Source of the DNA: an uncultured Bacteroides sp.
GTDB lineage: Bacteria > Bacteroidota > Bacteroidia > Bacteroidales > Bacteroidaceae
Assembly: GCA_900766195.1 (NCBI GenBank)
Contig: CAAFUN010000148.1
Span: forward strand, 62,001-126,000
Length of the DNA: 64,000 nt
Reading direction: 5' to 3'
The notes below the pieces were generated by a model that worked only from the letters and a program-made list of their open reading frames with translations, ran no database searches and was not told the DNA's origin. Position numbers and translations under genes: made by a program. Shown here piece after piece: positions 8,731 through 15,784 of the stretch; within the stretch, counting starts at the first letter, position 1; each line of letters begins with the position of its first letter.

Positions 8731-9965
8731 TGGATAAACCAGCAAAGCGATTCCTGTTCAAAGGTAAGAATGGAGAAAACTACCTTTTTCCATTCGTCCT
8801 TGTATGCAGCTTGTTCTTGATGTGGGGATTTGCACATGCGCTACTCGATGTTCTAAATTCTCACTTTCAGGAGGTATTGGGCATTTCAAAAGCCAAATCA
8901 GCATTCATACAGTTCTCACTTTATGGAGGTTACTTTGTAATGGGTATTCCTGCAGGAATTATTCTGAAAAAATATGGATATAAGAAAGGCATGATCTTCG
9001 GGCTATTCATTTTTGCAATAGGAGCATTTCTTTTTTATCCAGCCACTAAAATCGGATCATTTCTACCATTCCTTTTCGCACTGTTTATTATTGCTTGCGG
9101 ACTTACAATTCTGGAATCTGCTGCAAATCCATATACCACCGTATTGGGTACTCCTGGCATGGAAGCCCGACGCATTAACTTGGCGCAATCGTTCAATGGT
9201 TTAGGATGGATTTTAGGACCATTGATTGGCGGAATGTTTGTTTTTTCAAGCGATTCCAACCCGTTTGAATCGCTTGAAAAGCCCTACATGTTTATTGGAT
9301 GTCTTGTGCTGATTATTGCCATCATGTTTATATACATTCCTCTACCCCAAGTCGAAGCAGAAACAAGCAGAGAGCAAAGCAATAGCAATTCGTATCAAAA
9401 AAGTCGTTATAAGGATTTATTCAAGCATCGGCTATTCACTTTCGCCGTCATTGCCCAATTTTTATATGTGGCAGCGCAAACAGGAATTGGAAGTTTCTTT
9501 ATCAATTATGTTGTGGAGGTGGTGCCCCATATCAGTCATAAAGCAGCATCAGAAATGTTAGCTTTCGGAGGTATGGGTATGTTCATGGTGGGGCGGGTTT
9601 TAGGAAGCTACATCATGAAATTCCTCCCTGCGCAGAAACTATTGGGAGTATATGCCCTGATAAATACAATCTTGATGTTTTTTGTAGTATTGGGTCTCGG
9701 CATGACGTCAGTAATATGCATCTTTGCTTCGTACTTCTTCATGTCCATCATGTATCCCACCATTTTTGCCATCGGCATCAATAATATGGGGTATAATACA
9801 GAAAAGGCTTCTTCTGTTATTGTAATGAGCGTTGCCGGTGGTGCAGTTATCCCAATGTTGATGGGGTATATAGCAGATGGTTTATCCATGTCCGCCGGAT
9901 TCATTATCCCGCTGATGTGTTTTATCGGTATTACCGTATTTGGCTTCTGTAAACTGAAAAACTAA
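8727..9965 (+). CDS. FucP-like sugar:proton symporter (MFS)
   Basis: Inner-membrane major facilitator transporter of the L-fucose permease (FucP) group, 412 residues with about 12 hydrophobic segments. FucP-type features: LFPFVLVCSLFLMWGFAHAL at the first membrane helix, DVLNSHFQEVLGI after it, GGYFVMGIPAGIILKKYGYK at helices 2-3, and ESAANPYTTVLG near residue 130. Start chosen at 8727, where the ATG overlaps the TGA of the GH92 gene (ATGA); a second ATG follows immediately at 8730. In Bacteroides, family members import hexoses such as mannose, glucose or fucose. Pairing with a GH92 mannosidase makes mannose the favoured substrate, by inference. Confidence 0.9.
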   Translation: MMDKPAKRFLFKGKNGENYLFPFVLVCSLFLMWGFAHALLDVLNSHFQEVLGISKAKSAFIQFSLYGGYFVMGIPAGIILKKYGYKKGMIFGLFIFAIGAFLFYPATKIGSFLPFLFALFIIACGLTILESAANPYTTVLGTPGMEARRINLAQSFNGLGWILGPLIGGMFVFSSDSNPFESLEKPYMFIGCLVLIIAIMFIYIPLPQVEAETSREQSNSNSYQKSRYKDLFKHRLFTFAVIAQFLYVAAQTGIGSFFINYVVEVVPHISHKAASEMLAFGGMGMFMVGRVLGSYIMKFLPAQKLLGVYALINTILMFFVVLGLGMTSVICIFASYFFMSIMYPTIFAIGINNMGYNTEKASSVIVMSVAGGAVIPMLMGYIADGLSMSAGFIIPLMCFIGITVFGFCKLKN

Positions 9966-10033
9966 AAAAATATCGAGTTAAAAGATTCATAAAGTAAGAT
10001 CATTCTCTTCACTGAATAAGTACGTTCTAAAAT

Positions 10034-10057
10034 GGGGACATCCTCACGGACATCCCC
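10034..10057. terminator. Hairpin between convergent genes
   Basis: GGGGA and TCC arms pair with GGA and TCCCC around a short loop, with one internal mismatch pair. It sits between the rightward permease and the leftward fimbrial operon, so it may end either transcript. Confidence 0.4.
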
Positions 10058-10071
10058 AACAAACAAAATAA

Positions 10072-10107
10072 GCCACCGAATAGGCGATATCACATCGCCC
10101 CCTCGGC
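10072..10107. terminator. Second hairpin between convergent genes
   Basis: GGCGAT (10083-10088) pairs with ATCGCC around a 5-nt loop, extended outward by CCGA/TCGG and GCC/GGC. Probable bidirectional terminator. The 15-mer CGATATCACATCGCC inside it also occurs near 6069-6083, which may be chance. Confidence 0.45.
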
Positions 10108-10115
10108 ATAAATTA

Positions 10116-10232
10116 TCAGATCATTTCTTCTCCCCAAAGTTCTAAGTCAGTGGGACAACGCCACAACATGGTGACTACTAGACTATAAATAATCACTAGG
10201 AAAGCAATGTACATTACTATCATTTCAACCAT
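10116..10232 (-). CDS. Very small (38 aa) single-pass membrane protein
   Basis: Short frame of 38 codons on the minus strand: MVEMIVMYIAFLVIIYSLVV, then a short polar tail (WRCPTDLELWGEE). It has one strongly hydrophobic segment at about residues 4-23 and an acidic tail. It begins 24 nt after the stop of the preceding gene at 10257 and is the last frame of the leftward fimbrial operon before the hairpins. It was found by translating the gap. No family is recognised. Membrane character and placement support translation, but a chance frame cannot be excluded. Confidence 0.45.
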   Translation of the reverse strand: MVEMIVMYIAFLVIIYSLVVTMLWRCPTDLELWGEEMI

Positions 10233-10256
10233 AGTTTTTATATAAAATAGGGGAAA

Positions 10257-10970
10257 CTATTTTTTCCAATTCTTAGCCCTCTTCCGTAGTTCATCCAAAG
10301 AGTTATTCACTTCGTCCACTGCTTTTTCCGGAGCTTTTAGTGATACCTGACCTTCTATGGTTGGTGTCGTCTTTACAGTCCCCCTCTTCACAGCAGAACG
10401 TGGAAGAGATATAGCTAAATATTTTTTATAAGCATCTTGTAAATGTGCCGCTTCTTCTTTATTCAGGGATATATTCTGATACCCTTGTGCATAATGAACA
10501 ACAAAGTCGTTAACAAGATTATCTTTCAAGAAAGACAAATCTCCTGCAAATAAAACCCGTATATCCGCAGTCTTCTGAGCTACAGAATTCATCCTTCTGG
10601 CTTTTGCATACCTTACTGCAGTCAACTCATACTTACCTTTCGAGGTAGAGAACTCTATCTTCTGACTCTTATAATATTCCACTGGAACAGCCTCTTCAAA
10701 TACTGCATCAGTGAACATATACTTTAAAGATAAATTCAGAAAAGACTCCCCGTCTTCATTCACGAACTTCACCGAAATCATCGGTTCCTTAAATCTGGGT
10801 TTCTTTTGTAATTTACCCAATGATATAACTTTCCATTCGGTGGAAACCTCATCCGCCGCTTCCTGATGATCCGATTGAGGGAAAACGTCCGACACGACCA
10901 GCATAAAAACAAACAACAATCCGTATTTTAAATGTTTCATAACCATGTTATCTTTAATATGTTTATTCAT
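10257..10970 (-). CDS. Exported hypothetical protein of the fimbrial operon
   Basis: Protein of 237 aa with an N-terminal hydrophobic export segment (KYGLLFVFMLVVSDVFPQS at about residues 14-32) and no lipid-attachment Cys. I recognise no domain. The mature part is charged and ends in a basic, probably helical tail (NNSLDELRKRAKNWKK). Its ATG at 10970 overlaps the TAA of the upstream OmpA/TPR lipoprotein by one base (TAATG), so the two are translated together and probably act together in the envelope. A later in-frame ATG (MKHLKYG) could also serve, but the overlap favours 10970. Confidence 0.7.
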   Translation of the reverse strand: MNKHIKDNMVMKHLKYGLLFVFMLVVSDVFPQSDHQEAADEVSTEWKVISLGKLQKKPRFKEPMISVKFVNEDGESFLNLSLKYMFTDAVFEEAVPVEYYKSQKIEFSTSKGKYELTAVRYAKARRMNSVAQKTADIRVLFAGDLSFLKDNLVNDFVVHYAQGYQNISLNKEEAAHLQDAYKKYLAISLPRSAVKRGTVKTTPTIEGQVSLKAPEKAVDEVNNSLDELRKRAKNWKK

Positions 10971-13273
10971 TATCTTTCCGCCCGACTCCCGCTAAGTCTT
11001 TCCCAAAGATTCAATCGGTCCGCCAAACCTTTAACTTCAGTATCCAAACTGACGCGATGATATAAGTTAGGATCCAATTGGCATGCTTTAATCAAATGCA
11101 CGGCGGCTTTCTGATCATCATTCTTCCTCGCAGCCAATATTGCAGCCAAGTATTCGTTTTTAGCCGTTTCGGGCAACTTTTCCAAAAGAGATTGCGCCTT
11201 ATCGTTATATCCCATGCAAGTGAGGCATAGCGCCGTGTTGTAGTCAAGGTAATTAGCCAATATCTCCAAAGCTGGACGATACTCTCCATCGATCAGAAGT
11301 TTGACAGCTTCGGCATAGTCCTCACGGTAAGTCTCTTTGATAGTATCTCCCTTGATGTCCGGACGACTGATCTCCATGACAAAATCAGTATGCTCCAATT
11401 TAGGATATATTTGCTCTTTTATGATCTTGTAATCACCCGGAAAGCGGGTTTCAATATCCGTTTCGGTTTGATCCGGATAAACAGCAGTCTCAAGCATATT
11501 CAAAATTTCAGACGCATTAGTTATATGTGTATTCTTTTGAATCTCTTTCGCCAGCGTATCCCAGTCTTCACTTTTTGGTTTCACTACAAAATGGACAGGA
11601 ATCTTATTTTTTAGATAATCTCTGATTGATGATGCTCTACGTTCACACAATTCGCTATTACTAGTCCAATCACCTGATAAGTCTACTGAGGTTTGTATCA
11701 CTACGCTGTCAATAGACAATTCACTTTCTTTGGAATATGTTTTATAAGCCTCCAACAATTTATCAAAGACGTTAGGATTTGCAGCAACATCAAACTTTGC
11801 AATCTTCTTAGACTTATACTTAGGATAAGTAACTATCCTGTCAAACATAAACTTATACATTTTCTTTTTCTCGGTGGCCATAGAACTCTCGGCCAGCTGA
11901 GATAAGGAAGCCACATAATAAGTCAAAGTATCAGATGGTGGAAAGTTAAAAACCGTACGGTCAATAGCTTCGGCTTTCGTCTCCAAAAACACTTTCAGTT
12001 TTTTCATTCCAGGCTTCACTGTCCACGGTTGCCTAAAAGTATAAACCATATCATTCTCGGCTGTTATAACCGAATCTAGTCTGACTTTACTCGTATCCGA
12101 CCTATAGGGAAATTCCACCATCTCCTTGAAGATGTCACCTTTCCGAGTAATATTCAGCTCGTTCAGTACAATTTCGTCAATCAGGTAATGATGCTTTGCT
12201 ATCTTTATGGAATCCTCTTTTGTAAATGCCCGTGCTTGCAGGTCTTTCAAGGTCAGTCCGTTTTTATAAAAGTCCCTAAATTTCCGTGGAACATACCTAC
12301 GCTTCAATATACTATCTTTCTGGCTATGTATGTCCAAGTTATAAGGCACCGAATCGAGCCAGTTAAGAGCAAAGCTCCTTTTAAGGAAACGGGCGTAATC
12401 ATTTTTATATTTTTTGTCGTATTTCTTATAAAAATCAACAGGCTCCTTCCCTTTAAGACTGCGCTTATCCGTCAAACTTTCCGCTTTTCTCCAATATTTT
12501 TCTGACATGTGATGTTTATGCCGCATGGAAAGAGCTTCAACACTGAGGAACTCTCTCTCGTTCATTCTTTTCCAACTCTCATAATCCATCATCAAATCAT
12601 ATTTAGAACGATAATCATTATAATTGCGCTTTTGCACTTTTACGATTTCTTTGTTCAGACCTTTCCAGTCAACAAACAGTGAATCATACGCCGACCGCGG
12701 AACAATTGTCGTTAAAAAGTCTTTATAAGCCTCATAATCAGACAACTGTTTTTCCTTAAAACTGTCTCCGGTAAAAATTATCGTATCTAATGCACAGATA
12801 CTGTCACCGTCTATCAGTTTCGGAGCAATGATCAGCCTCCAATTAGGATCCAGCACATCAATGGGAGCAACGACATTAAAGTCTACATTGACCTTTCCAT
12901 CCCGCTCAGGAGCAAAATGAGACTTTACTTTTACAACAACTTCATTCAGTTTATACACTTTATTGGTATCCAACTTTGCAGTCTCGCTTGCATACTCCTC
13001 GCCCGGCTCCAAATGCTGTTCTTCATCATTGGTGAAAGACACTTCTTCCGATATCGTTCTCAAAGCACTTTGTCCCTCTAATTTTCCTCCGCCCACAAAG
13101 TCAATTTCAGGTTTGGCAGTCTGCATAAAAAGCCGTTCCGTATCCAAATGAGAGTAAGACTTGCGCCACATGCACGAGGAGAAAGACGTCATTATCACCA
13201 GCAGCATCGATATAGTCAATAAAAAACTCTTAAAAGCAACAGACCCCTTATTTTTATTATCCATTTGTTTCAA
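10970..13273 (-). CDS. OmpA-like, TPR-containing surface lipoprotein (fimbria-associated)
   Basis: Lipoprotein of 767 aa with signal peptide and lipobox FSSC (Cys34). The N-terminal 100-190 region (LNEVVVKVKSHFAPERDG, then PNWRLIIAPKLIDGD) has the look of DUF3868-like domains seen in Bacteroides fimbrial loci. The middle is long, basic and Tyr/Lys-rich. About residues 500-600 resemble an OmpA-type peptidoglycan-binding fold (SVDLSGDWTSNSELCERRAS followed by SIRDYL). The C-terminal 110 residues look like two or three TPR-type helix pairs (EYRPALEILANYLDYNTALC, LEKLPETAKNEYLAAILAA). Probably an envelope anchor or assembly factor for the fimbriae. Domain boundaries are by eye. Confidence 0.65.
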   Translation of the reverse strand: MKQMDNKNKGSVAFKSFLLTISMLLVIMTSFSSCMWRKSYSHLDTERLFMQTAKPEIDFVGGGKLEGQSALRTISEEVSFTNDEEQHLEPGEEYASETAKLDTNKVYKLNEVVVKVKSHFAPERDGKVNVDFNVVAPIDVLDPNWRLIIAPKLIDGDSICALDTIIFTGDSFKEKQLSDYEAYKDFLTTIVPRSAYDSLFVDWKGLNKEIVKVQKRNYNDYRSKYDLMMDYESWKRMNEREFLSVEALSMRHKHHMSEKYWRKAESLTDKRSLKGKEPVDFYKKYDKKYKNDYARFLKRSFALNWLDSVPYNLDIHSQKDSILKRRYVPRKFRDFYKNGLTLKDLQARAFTKEDSIKIAKHHYLIDEIVLNELNITRKGDIFKEMVEFPYRSDTSKVRLDSVITAENDMVYTFRQPWTVKPGMKKLKVFLETKAEAIDRTVFNFPPSDTLTYYVASLSQLAESSMATEKKKMYKFMFDRIVTYPKYKSKKIAKFDVAANPNVFDKLLEAYKTYSKESELSIDSVVIQTSVDLSGDWTSNSELCERRASSIRDYLKNKIPVHFVVKPKSEDWDTLAKEIQKNTHITNASEILNMLETAVYPDQTETDIETRFPGDYKIIKEQIYPKLEHTDFVMEISRPDIKGDTIKETYREDYAEAVKLLIDGEYRPALEILANYLDYNTALCLTCMGYNDKAQSLLEKLPETAKNEYLAAILAARKNDDQKAAVHLIKACQLDPNLYHRVSLDTEVKGLADRLNLWERLSGSRAER

Positions 13274-13296
13274 TTCTTTTTAATACTATATTTCCT

Positions 13297-14043
13297 TTAC
13301 AGCCGGGTTATACTCAGTCTTAACCGAGGTATTTTAATTCGCACCATATTGCCTTTAGACATCGCAGAATAGCCTAATTTTATCTCTGTCGTGTTCGGTA
13401 TTGCATCTTTATATGTATATTCAGGATCACACAAATACTGCTCTTCCACAATCCAATCATGGGCTGTTTCCTCAGCATCTTTGCCGTTTTCCACATCCAC
13501 TTTCTTGTATAGGGTGTATTTGCCTTGCAGTTCTCCGGCGGCATTAATTTTACCTGTCGCCTCGTATTTTAAGTTCCCCAGCTCGAAGCTAAAAGGCTCG
13601 CACAATGTGTCGTTCCTGACAGCTAACCTCAAGTTTCTTGCCGTATAGGTCTCCTCTGGGACAAGTTTTATTTCTCTTCCTTTTCCTTTTGTAAATACAC
13701 TTTTCCTTTTCCACTTCTGTTTGTCACAGTTGATAATAACAGTACCATTCAGCCTGCCATCTACAAACGTTGCAATAATCTGTTCCCTACCGGACCAATT
13801 GCTTCTGTCCCCTTTGGGTAAAGACCATTCCCGTCTATATTTTCCGTGAGGTACTTTCCTACCATCTGCAGCTTTATAATACTCATAAGTCTCGATGCAG
13901 CCAGTATTTTTATCTTCGAATTTCTCGACAAATATTTTAGGCTCATTCTTTTCTTTTACCTTATCCTTACCGCTCAACCATGCGGGAACTGCCAATGCCA
14001 TGCATAGCATCAGCAAAACGATTCTGTTCTTCATATCTCTCAA
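13297..14043 (-). CDS. Exported hypothetical protein with MORN-like strands
   Basis: Protein of 248 aa with a signal peptide (NRIVLLMLCMALAVPAWLS). The mature part contains segments such as GRKVPHGKYRREW, FVDGRLNGTVIIN and INAAGELQGKYTLYK. Their 'DG.l.G.y' pattern resembles MORN-type beta-hairpins, so a repetitive beta structure is likely. It is transcribed between a 111-aa gene (start 14387) and the OmpA/TPR lipoprotein (start 13273), with short gaps of 8 and 23 nt, which places it in the fimbrial operon. No catalytic motif is visible and its role is unknown. Confidence 0.65.
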   Translation of the reverse strand: MRDMKNRIVLLMLCMALAVPAWLSGKDKVKEKNEPKIFVEKFEDKNTGCIETYEYYKAADGRKVPHGKYRREWSLPKGDRSNWSGREQIIATFVDGRLNGTVIINCDKQKWKRKSVFTKGKGREIKLVPEETYTARNLRLAVRNDTLCEPFSFELGNLKYEATGKINAAGELQGKYTLYKKVDVENGKDAEETAHDWIVEEQYLCDPEYTYKDAIPNTTEIKLGYSAMSKGNMVRIKIPRLRLSITRL

Positions 14044-14051
14044 ATAATTTA

Positions 14052-14387
14052 TTAAGTAGCTACCATGTTATTCCTCCACAAAAAGAAACCTTTACAACGT
14101 ACATTACAAGACACAATAATCTCTTCGTCCGATTCCTCCACTACATCAATGTGGAAGTTATACTGTCTCCGCACTTCGTTCAGACTATTCACAACGGCAA
14201 AAAGTAATGGACAGTCTTCCTGTAGATGCTCCACTTTTAGAATAATATCGACAGAGCTGGTTGAAAACAGATAAAAGGCGGACCGTTCAAATGCACACCA
14301 GCAATTATCAATCTTGTACAGGTGAATAAAATTATAGTTATCCTGCTCTCTCTGTACTATTTTCTCTATGTCATAATCTACAATCAT
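14052..14387 (-). CDS. Hypothetical protein without export signal, inside fimbrial operon
   Basis: Protein of 111 aa starting MIVDYDIEKIVQREQDNYNF. There is no signal peptide or membrane segment, so it should be cytoplasmic, which is odd among neighbours that are all exported. It has five cysteines and a mixed alpha/beta pattern (VDIILKVEHLQEDCPLLFAV, EEIIVSCNVRCKGFFLWRN). No family recognised. It lies 35 nt after the fimbrillin-like gene ending at 14423 and 8 nt before the next gene. A chaperone-like or regulatory role is only a guess. Confidence 0.6.
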   Translation of the reverse strand: MIVDYDIEKIVQREQDNYNFIHLYKIDNCWCAFERSAFYLFSTSSVDIILKVEHLQEDCPLLFAVVNSLNEVRRQYNFHIDVVEESDEEIIVSCNVRCKGFFLWRNNMVAT

Positions 14388-14422
14388 GTTTGTTTTTCAA
14401 TAGTTTAAGAAGTTGTTGGAGT

Positions 14423-15775
14423 TTATGTCACTTTAAAAGTCAACGTTAAGCTTCCCGCTCTTATGGTAATTTTACCGGAACAATCGGGAGTTCTAGTTAT
14501 CCTTCCTTTTAGCGTATATCGGGTATTATCCGAAGTGGAACGAGTAAGAGTAAGGTTTGTAATCCATGCACTCGCATCCGCATCCATAGAAATATTGGCT
14601 ACAGAAAGTGTCAATGCTGGATTCGTACATAAAATAGAGCAGATAGTCATACCTTCTCCTCCGCTTGCCGCAAGTGAAATTATTTGGGCTGTAACACCCA
14701 ATTCGTATCGACTATCCGCTATGATATAAGTAATATCTCCATTACTATCCGTTATGTCTACAGAGATATTTGCCGAATAATTTGCAGTCAAAGCTTCTTG
14801 TAAAGTTGGGTAGCCGGGTCCTGACACCCGGGTAATTTGAATTTTATAAAGATGATTTCGGATAGGGTTTACAACTACACCATCCTTACTAAGCCATACC
14901 TTATAGTAACCGTCCGTCCCGTTATATGCTCCATGTACAATGACGGACAGCCCTGTATTATATAGTACATTACTTCTTTCATACAAATATGCGTCAGTAG
15001 TGGCATTAGGTGTACTAGTGGTGGTCGTGTACCATACACCCGAACCATTAGGATTTATATAATCAATATATGACATTGTCGAAAATACGCTTACTAGTGT
15101 AGGAACTACATCGGACGAACGATAATCGTTCGGAATCACCTTGCCCTGTGCAGCACTTTGTTGCAAGGAGAAACCTTTAAGTATGAAATTATCTATACCA
15201 TTATCAGAGGTACCTGCCCATTCCACACGCATGGCTGCCACCTGACGAATCAAATGGATTGTCCCGGTTTCAGTCCCCGGTGTAATGCCGGACAGTGTCG
15301 TCTTTCCCCACATGACTAAAGGCAATTCAGGAGAAGTGTAAGCTGACAGAGGAGAGACAATTTTCAAAGATAACGCCATAGCATCTTCCGTCATTCCTAA
15401 TGAAATATCGTTGAAATTGATCACATCTACATTCTCCTGATTTCTGCCGTTAGCTATAACATGTATTGTGCGAGAAGCGGAAGATGCTGGAAGCCTTACG
15501 GTGAACGTCGGGGAACTTTCGTTCCCCTCAATGCCGTTGACTTTTATACGTTGCGCAAACGACTTGTTCTCGTCAAAGACTAACAAGTCTATGCAACGAA
15601 TAGAAGAATCGGTATAAGATGACGACCTCATCGACACGATGGAAGAGACGCTTTGCTCCACCTTTAGTGAAAAGGTAAGCTCCACTTCCTGTCTGGTATT
15701 TTCACCCCCATCATCCGACGTTGAGCAGGATGACATGGACAGCAAAATGACCATACATACTATTAAATATTTCAT
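14423..15775 (-). CDS. Fimbrillin-like lipoprotein (minor or tip subunit)
   Basis: Lipoprotein of 450 aa (lipobox MSSC, Cys17) of the Bacteroidales FimA/Mfa fimbrillin superfamily, whose members are lipid-modified, cleaved at the surface and polymerised by strand exchange. Features: IRCIDLLVFDENKSF near residue 60, the strand pattern 'i..i.llvFd' typical of the N-terminal fimbrillin domain; LPLVMWGKTTLSG near 150; and QVAAMRVEWAG near 180, the 'R.vA.v.v' core strand. The C-terminal 100 residues form a further beta-sandwich-like unit. Gap to the preceding gene is 9 nt. It is one of three fimbrillin-like genes in tandem here and probably supplies accessory subunits. Confidence 0.75.
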   Translation of the reverse strand: MKYLIVCMVILLSMSSCSTSDDGGENTRQEVELTFSLKVEQSVSSIVSMRSSSYTDSSIRCIDLLVFDENKSFAQRIKVNGIEGNESSPTFTVRLPASSASRTIHVIANGRNQENVDVINFNDISLGMTEDAMALSLKIVSPLSAYTSPELPLVMWGKTTLSGITPGTETGTIHLIRQVAAMRVEWAGTSDNGIDNFILKGFSLQQSAAQGKVIPNDYRSSDVVPTLVSVFSTMSYIDYINPNGSGVWYTTTTSTPNATTDAYLYERSNVLYNTGLSVIVHGAYNGTDGYYKVWLSKDGVVVNPIRNHLYKIQITRVSGPGYPTLQEALTANYSANISVDITDSNGDITYIIADSRYELGVTAQIISLAASGGEGMTICSILCTNPALTLSVANISMDADASAWITNLTLTRSTSDNTRYTLKGRITRTPDCSGKITIRAGSLTLTFKVT

Positions 15776-15784
15776 CCCGTACTT

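Noticed and set aside
6069..10099. 15-bp direct repeat CGATATCACATCGCC flanking the GH92/permease genes as attachment sites
   Set aside because: One copy is part of a terminator hairpin. A few 15-mer matches are expected by chance in 64 kb, and no integrase is present.
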